This document shows, in pieces, positions 1-8,174 of a stretch of DNA of 57,229 nucleotides. This DNA is from Hungatella sp. UBA3048 (GTDB taxonomy: Bacteria > Bacillota > Clostridia > Lachnospirales > Lachnospiraceae). Under the pieces are notes generated by a model. That model saw only the letters and a program-made list of their open reading frames with translations, was not told the DNA's origin and searched no databases. The stretch spans positions 2,962 through 60,190 of the forward strand of contig DFCS01000039.1 in assembly GCA_002367105.1 (NCBI GenBank), in the 5' to 3' direction. A program made the translations under genes and the position numbers. Numbering within the stretch: the first letter of the stretch is position 1; every line of letters starts with the position of its first letter.

Positions 1-302
1 GATAGCAAGGTGTACCTTTTTGCTATTGTACTGTAACCAGCAGGACTAACAGTTAAGCTTACGGCTGACAGGCGGCAATCTTTCAGTTTAGGTTCAAATA
101 TAAACAGATATGAAAATACGCAAACTATGAGAGGAACACGGATTTGCGACAGGGGGGAGAGATAAAAGTGGAAGTATTCAAAAACAAAAGTAATTTATAC
201 ATATATGTGACTATGTATGTTTCACCGTATCAAAGATAGGAGAGAAAGTCCGGATCATTGATGGCAGAACCTTACAATAACAATCATATGAGGAAAATAC
301 AC
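1..302. other. Leading intergenic stretch before the chemoreceptor
   Basis: No gene is supported here. Bases 2-26 can form a small hairpin (ATAGCAA pairing with TTGCTAT), but no T-tract follows, so it is not a clear terminator. A c-di-GMP riboswitch, common upstream of clostridial chemoreceptors, was looked for and its conserved core was not found. No convincing sigma-A or sigma-28 promoter could be assigned. Confidence 0.4.
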
Positions 303-2522
303 ATGAAAATTGGAAAAGGAAACATACAGCGGAATAAATACAGGAAAATTTCAGAGAAGATTGCAATCGTGATTACAGCAGCGTTGCTTGCGGTTTTTAC
401 TATTTTAAGTATTATAGTCGTCAGTCTTTCAGGCAATGAAACCAGTACAGCGGTTCGCTCTGAGCTTACAAATTTGGCACACGCAAATGGAAACCAGGTA
501 CAAGCAATCCTGGATGCCGCATCAAAACAGGCAGCAGCAATGCAGGATTATATTGGTAAGACCTATAACCAGGGAACCGCAGTCATCTCTTCTGCCGAAG
601 ATGTCAAGGTAAAAAGCGCAGTGTATCACTCAGAAATGTCTGATCTAAGCATTGAAGTAGAAAATTATTTGATTAACAGCATGTGTTCTGCCGTTGTGGC
701 AGATGAGGTTATCGTTGGGTTCGGAATCTTTTTTGAGCCTGGCAAGTTTGATAAAAATATAGAGGACTATGGATTTTATATAAACCGTGAGGAGGCCGTT
801 AGTAAAATAGTGCAGCCTTTTGGAACATACAGTGATTACAGTGATAAGGAATATTATAAGCCTGTGAAAGAAACCGGCAAGCCTTATTTTACAAAGCCTT
901 ACGAATATCAGGGCACTACCATGATCACTGCCGCATATCCCGTTATGAATAATGATGAGTTCCGGGGAGTGATTGCAGCTGATATTGATGTTGGTCATTT
1001 TAATAAAATTACCACATCTTCTGAAGATTATAAAACACTATTCGTTGGTATTCTTACCAATGATTTTACCACGGTATACGACAGCAGATCTACTGAAGAC
1101 ATTGGCCGTAATCTCTCTGAATTTTTAAAAAATCCGGAAGAAATGAGGAAGGTTACCGATGGAGCAGCTTCGGGAAAAGCTTTTTCCTGTACCACTGTCC
1201 TTGAGGATGGACATAAAGTATCCCGGTTTTTCTACCCGATTGAAGTGGAAGGAACCCATTGGTGGGCACAGACTGCATTGGATACTTCTGACTTAAATAA
1301 AGATATCGAAATATTAACGGCTACAATTGTGACTGTTTCTGTTTTGTCGCTGGTGGTTGTGGTCGCCATTGTTATCATTGTATTAAAGAAGGCGCTGAAG
1401 CCGATTAACGGTGTGGTTACTGCCGCTGCTGAGATCGCTGCCGGTAATCTTGCAATTCAGGTAGGTACACAAAGCAATGATGAGATCGGAATTCTTTCCA
1501 GAACCTTTATGGAAATGGCAGATAACTTGAGATCCATCATTCAGGATATTAAATACTTATTAGAGGAAATGAGCGAGGGGAATTTCAGGATCGATACAAA
1601 ATATGAGGAAAAGTACATCGGTGATTATCAGGAGATACTAATTGCCATGAGAACCATTAACCGCAATTTAAGCGAAACCCTTGCGGGAATTAATACAGCC
1701 TCTGATCAGGTATCGGCAGGAGCGGGGCAGATGTCAGACGGTGCACAGACGTTAAGCCAGGGAGCGGCAGAGCAGGCAAGTTCCGTGGAAGAACTTACGT
1801 CCAACATTACCGAAATTTCCGAACGGATCAAAAATAATGCGGACAATGCCAAACAGGCAAGCCGCTTATCGGAGGAATCAGGTGAGGAGGTTGCTCAAAG
1901 CAACCAGCAAATGCAGCAGCTGATGAAGGCAATGGAGGAAATCACCGCTACCTCTAAAGAGATCGGTAAAATTATCCATACCATTGATGATATTGCATTC
2001 CAAACGAATATCCTGGCTTTAAACGCCGCTGTAGAAGCGGCCCGTGCAGGTGAAGCAGGCAAGGGATTTTCTGTGGTGGCTGATGAAGTACGAAACCTTG
2101 CAGGAAAATCGGCTGAGGCTGCAAAAAATACCACAGCACTGATTGAAAGCACAGTGGATGCAATTGAGAAGGGCAGGTTATTGGCTGATCAAGCTGCCGG
2201 TTCCCTTCTTGAGGTGGTTGATACGTCTAAGAGCGTGGATGAAAGAATCCGGCAGATAGCAAAAGCTTCCGAGGAAGAGTCTTATGCGGTTACTCAGATT
2301 GCAGCAGGACTTGAACAGATTTCATCTGTTGTACAAACCAACTCCGCAACATCAGAAGAAAGCGCGGCGGCAAGCGAGGAGCTTTCCGCACAGGCACAGA
2401 TGTTAAAGAGTCTGGTAAACAGATTTAAGCTAAGAGATTCAGGCGAAAGGATTGCGGCTCATGGGGCTTTAAACCCAGCCATAGAACCGGCTGACGATTA
2501 TGTGACCGGCGGTAAATATTAA
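303..2522 (+). CDS. Methyl-accepting chemotaxis protein (dCache-HAMP-MCP signal)
   Basis: A transmembrane chemoreceptor that would sense an extracellular ligand and control CheA. The N-terminus is basic, followed by a first membrane segment (about residues 20-43), a roughly 290-residue extracellular region of dCache type, a second membrane segment (VSVLSLVVVVAIVIIV), a HAMP domain, and a long cytoplasmic coiled coil. The conserved hairpin tip DDIAFQTNILALNAAVEAA identifies the MCP signalling domain. There is no C-terminal NWETF-type tether for CheR. Start choice: ATG at 303 has AGGA at 291-294 with about 8 bases of spacing. The reading frame is open from TTG 258 and ATG 261, but those sit too far from their nearest purine-rich site. 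It is monocistronic, with its own terminator downstream. The ligand cannot be told from sequence. Confidence 0.93.
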   Translation: MKIGKGNIQRNKYRKISEKIAIVITAALLAVFTILSIIVVSLSGNETSTAVRSELTNLAHANGNQVQAILDAASKQAAAMQDYIGKTYNQGTAVISSAEDVKVKSAVYHSEMSDLSIEVENYLINSMCSAVVADEVIVGFGIFFEPGKFDKNIEDYGFYINREEAVSKIVQPFGTYSDYSDKEYYKPVKETGKPYFTKPYEYQGTTMITAAYPVMNNDEFRGVIAADIDVGHFNKITTSSEDYKTLFVGILTNDFTTVYDSRSTEDIGRNLSEFLKNPEEMRKVTDGAASGKAFSCTTVLEDGHKVSRFFYPIEVEGTHWWAQTALDTSDLNKDIEILTATIVTVSVLSLVVVVAIVIIVLKKALKPINGVVTAAAEIAAGNLAIQVGTQSNDEIGILSRTFMEMADNLRSIIQDIKYLLEEMSEGNFRIDTKYEEKYIGDYQEILIAMRTINRNLSETLAGINTASDQVSAGAGQMSDGAQTLSQGAAEQASSVEELTSNITEISERIKNNADNAKQASRLSEESGEEVAQSNQQMQQLMKAMEEITATSKEIGKIIHTIDDIAFQTNILALNAAVEAARAGEAGKGFSVVADEVRNLAGKSAEAAKNTTALIESTVDAIEKGRLLADQAAGSLLEVVDTSKSVDERIRQIAKASEEESYAVTQIAAGLEQISSVVQTNSATSEESAAASEELSAQAQMLKSLVNRFKLRDSGERIAAHGALNPAIEPADDYVTGGKY

Positions 2523-2540
2523 TAGAAATACTTTGACAGC

Positions 2541-2586
2541 AGTGCCGGAGCCTGGCAATTTCAGGCCTCCGGCACTGTTTTTTGTA
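2541..2586 (+). terminator. Intrinsic terminator of the chemoreceptor gene
   Basis: A long GC-rich stem, AGTGCCGGAG-CCTG with loop GCAATTT and CAGG-CCTCCGGCACT, is followed by six T residues. It lies 20 bases after the stop codon. Confidence 0.92.
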
Positions 2587-2609
2587 AAATCCATGGAAGT
2601 ATTTGAGGG

Positions 2610-2638
2610 TTCATGAAGGCTCCGTTATATGGTATAAT
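2610..2638 (+). promoter_or_regulatory. Candidate sigma-A promoter of the PRD regulator
   Basis: A perfect TATAAT lies at 2633-2638, with a weak TTCATG 17 bases upstream as the -35. It is 50 bases before the start codon and just after the preceding terminator. The weak -35 suggests low or activated expression. Confidence 0.55.
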
Positions 2639-2687
2639 ATGATAAAATCTTTTAAAGGCTGTTGCATGTGTTTGTGGAGGGGTACTA

Positions 2688-4544
2688 ATGACATCAAGAC
2701 AAAGGAAAATCCTGGATTTGCTGGCAGAGCATGAGTTTCTTACATCTCAAAGAATCGCCGGTCTGCTACATATCAGTGACAGAACAGTCAGAAACGATAT
2801 CAGAGAGATCAATGCAGAACTGGGGATGGAAGGGATTCTGTCACGGATGGGACTGGGGTATTATTTAAAGGATCACGGTATGGAGAGCGGCGAAGTGGCT
2901 GCCGGTCTGGAATCGGAGGAAGATCTTAAGCGGGAGATCGTCCGAAGAGTCTTATTTGACAAAGAGGTTCCTTATCCGGAACTCGCTGATGAGCTTTATA
3001 TCAGTGATTCTATGCTTGCAAAGCTGGTGGGGCAGATCAACCGGAATATGGAGCGTAGAAGGAGCAGATGGAGGATATGCAAGAAAAACGGTATTTTAGT
3101 ACTGGAGCTTCCTGAGAGTGAAAAGCGGGATTATTACAGCTATTTTGTGATTACCAGCAATTTGAGCCAGTATTTTGATATGGGAAGCTATCAACCGTAT
3201 TTTGAATATGTGGATGCGCTTAAATGGAAAGATCTGATCCTTGGAAGCTGTATTTACAGGGAAAAACGATTTTATGATACGACAATAATGCACCTGATGA
3301 TTGGTACGGCGGTAATGGCGGAAAGAATTGCAGCCGGTTGCGAACTGGAGGCTGAAAGCCTTAAAGAGGGACTTTCCTGCGATGATATGGCCAGAATAGA
3401 GGATATTGTCAAAGGCTTTAATGATATGCTCGGTATTTGGTTGCCTCCTCAGGAAATTCGGTACTTTTACAAATTGTTCCGCAACGATTTTTATTATACA
3501 AAGGAAGAAGGAAGCCAGGCCGAGGTCATTCTTTCCAGGATACTCATTGAAATCAATGTGGAATACGGATTTGATTTTACCAGGAATCAGGAGTTTCATA
3601 AGGAGATGGAATCCCATTTGGATGGAATCCTGCAAAGAAACAGGAATAAACAGAATTTAATCAATCCTGTACTGCCCCGTGTCAAGTCCCAGTATCCATT
3701 GGAATATGATATAAGCATTTATTTTGCAGATCGTTTTAAACGGATCACAGGTGTGGAGATCAGCGAGCATGAGATCGGGATGATCACCATTCATTTCATC
3801 CGGGCGATGGAATCTAATCTGGGGCGGATGGAGAAAAAGGTTGTTCTCATCAATCCATTTGGAAAACAGATAACGGAATTGATGGCCAAACGTCTTTCCG
3901 AGATAGGGGAGTGCAGACTAAAGATTGCCTACATCTATTCCATCTTTCATTATCCCCAGGATATGCCGAAGGATATTATCGCAGTGCTGACGACGGTTCC
4001 CCTTCCCTCTTTTCCCGATGGGGCCGCGGTAATTCTTTGCAGAAATTTCCTTGATTATCATGAGAAGGAAAAGCTTATGACAGTTGTGCGTGAGAACCAA
4101 GTAAGTAGTGTCAAAACTTATTTTAAAACATTGTTCAAACCTTCTTTATTTTTTACAGATATGGAATTCAGTTCCAGGGAAGAGGCCATCGTTTTCATGT
4201 GCGGAAACCTAAGGAATCAGGGATATGCTGGGGAGGGATTCTGTGAAAGTGTGATGCAGCGGGAAGCCATCGCTCCTACAGCCTTTGAACCGGGATTTGC
4301 CTTTGCCCATGCCATGGAAAATAATGCAGATCATACGGCAGTCTGTGTCTGCATTTTAAAAAATAAGCTGCCTTGGGGAGAGTATAATGTAAAGATAATT
4401 TTTCTTTTTGCAATGGCATCTACCTGGAATCACACAATTATCCCGGTTTATAATGTAATGATTGATAACCTGTTTAAGGCCAACACCATCCATAAGCTGG
4501 CTAAAATCAATGACTGTAAGAAATTTATGGATCTACTTATCTAA
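2688..4544 (+). CDS. LicR/MtlR-family PRD transcriptional regulator with PTS EIIA domain
   Basis: A PTS-controlled transcription activator of the BglG/LicR/MtlR class, 618 residues, the usual length. Order of parts: an N-terminal DNA-binding winged helix (TSRQRKILDLLAEHEFLTSQ, then SDRTVRNDIREI), a second Mga-like HTH, two PRD domains (conserved His near 202 in PRD1; His310 and His369 in PRD2), an EIIB-like domain, and a C-terminal EIIA of the fructose/mannitol type with phosphorylatable His541 (FAFAHAM). The EIIB-like segment reads LINPFGKQIT and lacks the catalytic Cys. The DNA-binding HTH makes it a promoter-binding activator rather than an RNA antiterminator. It sits directly upstream of a cellobiose/lactose-family PTS and GH1 genes, so it probably controls them according to phosphorylation by HPr and EIIB. 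Its start has a GGAGGGG ribosome binding site. Confidence 0.92.
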   Translation: MTSRQRKILDLLAEHEFLTSQRIAGLLHISDRTVRNDIREINAELGMEGILSRMGLGYYLKDHGMESGEVAAGLESEEDLKREIVRRVLFDKEVPYPELADELYISDSMLAKLVGQINRNMERRRSRWRICKKNGILVLELPESEKRDYYSYFVITSNLSQYFDMGSYQPYFEYVDALKWKDLILGSCIYREKRFYDTTIMHLMIGTAVMAERIAAGCELEAESLKEGLSCDDMARIEDIVKGFNDMLGIWLPPQEIRYFYKLFRNDFYYTKEEGSQAEVILSRILIEINVEYGFDFTRNQEFHKEMESHLDGILQRNRNKQNLINPVLPRVKSQYPLEYDISIYFADRFKRITGVEISEHEIGMITIHFIRAMESNLGRMEKKVVLINPFGKQITELMAKRLSEIGECRLKIAYIYSIFHYPQDMPKDIIAVLTTVPLPSFPDGAAVILCRNFLDYHEKEKLMTVVRENQVSSVKTYFKTLFKPSLFFTDMEFSSREEAIVFMCGNLRNQGYAGEGFCESVMQREAIAPTAFEPGFAFAHAMENNADHTAVCVCILKNKLPWGEYNVKIIFLFAMASTWNHTIIPVYNVMIDNLFKANTIHKLAKINDCKKFMDLLI

Positions 4545-4556
4545 ACATTATTCTGG

Positions 4557-4605
4557 AAATCTGATTTTTCCGTTACATAGCGGAAAAATCAGATTTTATT
4601 TTATT
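4557..4605 (+). terminator. 16-bp perfect inverted repeat: terminator of the regulator, possible operator
   Basis: A perfect 16-bp stem (4557-4572 with 4581-4596, loop TTACATAG) is followed by the T-rich run TATTTTATTTATT. It ends the regulator transcript 12 bases after the stop codon. The right arm lies where the -35 of the next promoter should be, so the same DNA may also serve as a protein-binding site. Confidence 0.85.
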
Positions 4606-4614
4606 TATTGTTAT

Positions 4615-4623
4615 TGCTATAAT
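4615..4623 (+). promoter_or_regulatory. Extended -10 promoter of the PTS/GH1 operon
   Basis: TGCTATAAT is an ideal extended -10 (TG-N-TATAAT), 30 bases before the GTG start of the GH1 gene. There is no good -35 in the position overlapped by the inverted repeat. This fits a promoter that relies on an activator such as the adjacent PRD regulator. Confidence 0.65.
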
Positions 4624-4653
4624 GAGGGCAGCAAAACACAGGAGGAAATAAAC

Positions 4654-6048
4654 GTGAAGGAATTTTTATGGGGAGGAGCAACGGCTTCCTACCAATGTGA
4701 GGGTGGCTTCCGGGAAGGAAACAGAGTCCAGTCCAACTGGGACAAATACTTACATGAAAAGAACCTGGAAAACGGAGATGTGGCCAGCGATCATTATCAC
4801 AGGTATGAAGAGGACATCCGGATGATGAAGGAAGGAGGGCAGAACAGCTACCGCTTTTCCATTGCCTGGCCCAGGATCATTTTAAACCACAGTGGGGAGG
4901 TTAATGAAATAGGCGTTAACTTTTATAACCGCCTGATCGATACCTGTCTTTCCTATGGAATTGTTCCCATGGTGACGCTTTTTCATTGGGACCTGCCTCA
5001 GTATCTGGAGGATGAAGGAGGCTGGCTGAACCGGGAAACCTGCGAGGCCTATACACATTTTGCAAAGGTATGCTTTGAACGGTTTGGAGACAGGGTAAAA
5101 CTCTGGACCACCTTCAATGAACCGCGGTATTACACCTTCAGTGGCTATCTTATCGGAAATTATCCGCCAGGCCACCAAAACCTTCAGGAGACAGTAACTG
5201 CCTCTTATTACATGATGCTGGCCTCAGCCATGGCGGTAAGGGTTTACCGGGAGGGATACAACGACGGACAGATCGGAATCGTCCATTCCTTTTCTCCGGT
5301 TTATGGGGTGGATATGACAGTAAAGTCCCAGATTGCTAAGCGGTATGCCGAGAATTTTTACAACAACTGGATTCTTGATGTAGCCGCTATGGGACAGATT
5401 CCTGGAGATCTGTTGGACAAACTGGCTGAGAGCTGCGACTTATCCTTGATGCTTCCGGCAGATCTGGAGCTTATGCAAAAGTATACGGTAGATTTTCTGG
5501 GGCTTAATTATTATGCCAGGGTGGTAATTAAGCCTTACGAAACCGGAGAGACAACGCTGATCGTCAATAACAAGGGAAGTCAGGAAAAGGGTTCCTCCCA
5601 GACCATCATAAAAGACTGGTTTGAACAGGTAAGGCCAGTAGACAGCCGTTATACGGAATGGGATACGGAGATATTTCCAGAGGGCCTTTATGAGGGGATC
5701 TGCCGCTGCTGGAAAAAATACCATCTGCCCATTTATATCACGGAAAACGGAATTGGTCTTTATGAAGATGGAGGCGCAGAACAGATCGATGATAAAGAGC
5801 GGATCGAGTTCATGAACCAGCACATCAACGCTGTTCTAAATGCAATGGAAGACGGTTGTGATGTAAGGGGATATTATGCTTGGTCGCCTTTTGACTTATA
5901 TTCCTGGAAAAATGGGACAGACAAGCGGTATGGGCTGGTAGCGGTGGATTATGAGAACGGCCTGACACGCAGACCCAAAAAGAGCTATGAATGGTACAAA
6001 GAGGTGATTAAAACAGAGGGGAAATCAATCAGGAGAAAACAATATTAA
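4654..6048 (+). CDS. GH1 6-phospho-beta-glycosidase (6-phospho-beta-galactosidase-like signature)
   Basis: Cytoplasmic family-1 glycoside hydrolase that cleaves 6-phosphorylated beta-disaccharides delivered by a PTS. The protein has 464 residues. Acid/base Glu156 is in TFNEP and nucleophile Glu364 is in ITENG. The phosphate-binding loop reads S417-W418 with K424 and Y426, the spacing of the Ser-Lys-Tyr motif of phospho-specific GH1 enzymes. Ordinary beta-glucosidases have Glu where Ser417 is. Trp418 resembles LacG-type 6-phospho-beta-galactosidases, whereas the second GH1 gene at 8.2 kb has Ala. The start is GTG 4654 with GGAGGAAATAAAC upstream; the frame is open further upstream but would run back into the regulator gene. 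It is the first gene of the PTS operon, 14 bases before EIIC. The substrate preference is inferred. Confidence 0.9.
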   Translation: MKEFLWGGATASYQCEGGFREGNRVQSNWDKYLHEKNLENGDVASDHYHRYEEDIRMMKEGGQNSYRFSIAWPRIILNHSGEVNEIGVNFYNRLIDTCLSYGIVPMVTLFHWDLPQYLEDEGGWLNRETCEAYTHFAKVCFERFGDRVKLWTTFNEPRYYTFSGYLIGNYPPGHQNLQETVTASYYMMLASAMAVRVYREGYNDGQIGIVHSFSPVYGVDMTVKSQIAKRYAENFYNNWILDVAAMGQIPGDLLDKLAESCDLSLMLPADLELMQKYTVDFLGLNYYARVVIKPYETGETTLIVNNKGSQEKGSSQTIIKDWFEQVRPVDSRYTEWDTEIFPEGLYEGICRCWKKYHLPIYITENGIGLYEDGGAEQIDDKERIEFMNQHINAVLNAMEDGCDVRGYYAWSPFDLYSWKNGTDKRYGLVAVDYENGLTRRPKKSYEWYKEVIKTEGKSIRRKQY

Positions 6049-6062
6049 TCAGGAGGTATGGT

Positions 6063-7379
6063 ATGGGAATACAATCAATTAGTGGGGCAATGGAAAAGTA
6101 TGTTATGCCGATAGCTGACAAAATGGGGAATGAATGTCATCTGCGGTCGATCCGGGATGCATTTATGTCATTGCTTCCTATCACATTTATCGGAGGAATT
6201 GCGGCTGTCATAAGCTCTGCCCCGTCAGTGGAAACAGCGGGTACTGGGTTTACCCTTGGGTGGGCTAAATTTGTGGCGAATAATTCCATGATCTTTTCAT
6301 GGATTAATGCGTTGACACTTGGAACTATGTCATTATATATATGCATTGGAATTATTCATTTCCTTTGTAAAACCAGAAAGATAGAGTCCTTTCTTCCTAT
6401 CTTGCTGGGAGTATTTGGATTTATGATGCTGATTGCAGAACCGCTCTCTTTGGGCTGGGATGGAAAGACAGTGGAGATCTCCTTTATGGATGGAAAGGGT
6501 CTTGTTACGTCAATGCTGCTATCTATCGTAACAGCTGATCTTTACTGCTTCATGAGGAAAAGGGAATTCGGGAAGATCAACCTTCCTGACACGGTTCCGG
6601 CTTCTCTGTCTGATGTATTTGCTTCGATTGTACCGGGAGCGGTTCTTATGGGACTTTACATTCTGGTATTTGCGGTTATGAACAAGCTGGGAATGACCCT
6701 GCCGAAGCTGATTTATCAGATGATATCTCCCTCTTTAACAGCTGTGGACAACTTGGGCTTTACCATCATCATCACTTTGCTGGTACATATATTCTGGTTC
6801 TTTGGAATCCACGATGCGGCTCTGGCAGGTATTCTGGCTCCCATACGTGATGGGAATCTGTCTCTCAACGCGGCTGCCCATTCGGCTGGACAGGCGATGC
6901 CCAGCATTTTCACCACACCGTTTTGGGTGTATTTTGTGGTAATCGGCGGATGCGGTTCCGTTCTGGCCCTCAGTGTGATGTTGTCCATGTCAAAATCCAA
7001 ACAGCTTAAGACCATCGGAAGAATGGGTATCATCCCTGCCTTTTTCAACATCTCAGAGCCTGTTATTTTCGGCCTGCCCTTAATGTTGAATCCGATATTC
7101 TTTATCCCGTTTTTGTCAACTTCCGTCTTAAACGGTACGGTTGCTTTTCTGCTGATGAAGCTGGGATTTGTCGGAAAGAGTTTTGCAATGTTATCCTGGC
7201 AGATGCCGTCTGTGATCGGAGCATTTTTTTCCACTATGGACTGGAAAGCCCCAATACTGATTATTGTTTTAATTATACTGGATGGAATTTTGTATTTTCC
7301 ATTTTTCAAAATCTATGAAAAGAAGATGATAGAGATGGAGCAGGGAGAAATACCTGATGAAAGTGACGGGAGATCATAA
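6063..7379 (+). CDS. PTS EIIC permease, lactose/cellobiose family
   Basis: The membrane permease of a lactose/cellobiose/N,N'-diacetylchitobiose-family PTS. It has 438 residues with about ten hydrophobic segments, the usual size for a stand-alone EIIC of the CelB/ChbC type. The N-terminus (MEKYVMPIADKMGN, then LRSIRDAFMSLLPITFIGG) and the later FFGIHDAALAGILAPIRDG and FNISEPVIFGLPLMLNP segments are family hallmarks. The NISEPVIFG stretch contains the conserved Glu implicated in sugar phosphotransfer. The start has AGGAGGT seven bases upstream. EIIB follows two bases after its stop, so IIC, IIB and IIA are cotranslated. The sugar is a beta-disaccharide, judged from the flanking GH1 genes. Confidence 0.93.
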   Translation: MGIQSISGAMEKYVMPIADKMGNECHLRSIRDAFMSLLPITFIGGIAAVISSAPSVETAGTGFTLGWAKFVANNSMIFSWINALTLGTMSLYICIGIIHFLCKTRKIESFLPILLGVFGFMMLIAEPLSLGWDGKTVEISFMDGKGLVTSMLLSIVTADLYCFMRKREFGKINLPDTVPASLSDVFASIVPGAVLMGLYILVFAVMNKLGMTLPKLIYQMISPSLTAVDNLGFTIIITLLVHIFWFFGIHDAALAGILAPIRDGNLSLNAAAHSAGQAMPSIFTTPFWVYFVVIGGCGSVLALSVMLSMSKSKQLKTIGRMGIIPAFFNISEPVIFGLPLMLNPIFFIPFLSTSVLNGTVAFLLMKLGFVGKSFAMLSWQMPSVIGAFFSTMDWKAPILIIVLIILDGILYFPFFKIYEKKMIEMEQGEIPDESDGRS

Positions 7380-7381
7380 GG

Positions 7382-7681
7382 ATGAGGAAAATTGTATTAT
7401 TATGTAACGGCGGTTTATCAACCGGTATTTTAGTAAAAAAGATGAAGGCAGCTGCAGAGGCAGCATCATATGAGTGCCAGATATCAGCAGCACCCGTTTC
7501 CTCTGCAGAGGAGGTTGGAGGGGATGCGGATTTGATCCTCATGGGACCGCAGGTGAGATTTCAGATGAGTACCGTCAGCCGCCAGGTGAGCTGCCCGGTT
7601 GTTTCCATCGAGCCAACGGCTTATGGAACTATGAATGGGGAAAAAGTACTGAATCAGGTGAGAAAGGAACTGGGTGACTAA
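7382..7681 (+). CDS. PTS EIIB, lactose/cellobiose family
   Basis: Cytoplasmic phosphotransfer subunit, 99 residues. MRKIVLLCNGGLSTGILV carries the phosphorylated Cys8 in the typical CNGGLSTG P-loop-like turn of CelA/ChbB proteins. It accepts phosphate from EIIA and passes it to the sugar bound by EIIC. It lies between the EIIC and EIIA genes, with two-base gaps on each side. Confidence 0.92.
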   Translation: MRKIVLLCNGGLSTGILVKKMKAAAEAASYECQISAAPVSSAEEVGGDADLILMGPQVRFQMSTVSRQVSCPVVSIEPTAYGTMNGEKVLNQVRKELGD

Positions 7682-7683
7682 AG

Positions 7684-7986
7684 ATGGAAGAGCTTGAAAT
7701 AATCTGCCTGCAGGTGATCAGCAATGCGGGAGAGGCCAGGAGTCAGTGCATGTGTGCCCTGGAATCTGCCAGGTACGGCAGGTTTAAGGAGGCGGAGCAT
7801 TATTTGAAGGAAGCATCGGAGCGGCTGCAGATAGCCCATCATATTCATACGGATCTGATCACAAAGGAGGCTAACGGCGAACTTTTAAGAATCGGGCTGA
7901 TCCTGGTGCACAGCGAGGATATCTTAATGGGAGCAGAGATCACTTCGGCACTGGCAAGGGAAATGGTGGAGATGTATAAACGGTAA
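7684..7986 (+). CDS. PTS EIIA, lactose/cellobiose family
   Basis: Cytoplasmic EIIA of the lactose/cellobiose class (CelC/ChbA/LacF fold, an all-helical trimer in characterised members), 100 residues. The segment AHHIHTDLITKEANGE corresponds to the active-site helix, usually AH-x-x-QT-x-LI-x-x-EA-x-G. The phosphorylated His is His52 or His53, and the usual Gln is replaced by His55. It takes phosphate from HPr. It is the last PTS subunit gene; a strong hairpin follows 25 bases later. Confidence 0.9.
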   Translation: MEELEIICLQVISNAGEARSQCMCALESARYGRFKEAEHYLKEASERLQIAHHIHTDLITKEANGELLRIGLILVHSEDILMGAEITSALAREMVEMYKR

Positions 7987-8011
7987 AACAGAATTCATGA
8001 GCGGAGTTTAT

Positions 8012-8042
8012 AAGAGCCTGTGTCAAGAGACACGGGCTCTTA
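8012..8042 (+). terminator. Hairpin after the EIIA gene
   Basis: AAGAGCCTGTGTC pairs with GACACGGGCTCTT around an AAGA loop (one G-T pair). No T-tract follows (ATGGATTGG). It may be a weak terminator, a processing site, or a 3' stabiliser that lets some transcription continue into the second GH1 gene. The rest of 8043-8174 shows no gene and no clean promoter. Confidence 0.5.
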
Positions 8043-8174
8043 TGGATTGGAAAATGGAAAGGGAGCCATAGCCGGTACGCGCCTGCAATTACCAGATTGA
8101 ATGCATAATTTTTTTCGTTGGAGTTTTGAGCAATCGGATGTTATCATAAAGACAAATGATTAAAGGAGGAAACA

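Noticed and set aside
1..302. Possible c-di-GMP riboswitch before the chemoreceptor
   Set aside because: Neither GEMM-I nor GEMM-II core sequences could be found; only a small hairpin is present.
3096..3635. 179-residue minus-strand frame inside the PRD regulator gene
   Set aside because: Antisense shadow of a clear domain-bearing gene; no ribosome binding site or motif.
4462..4653. N-terminal extension of the first GH1 frame
   Set aside because: It would overlap the regulator and cross its terminator; the GTG at 4654 has a strong ribosome binding site and matches the family start.
6716..7309. 197-residue open frame on the minus strand
   Set aside because: It lies wholly antisense to the EIIC gene, has no family motif and mirrors its codon pattern.
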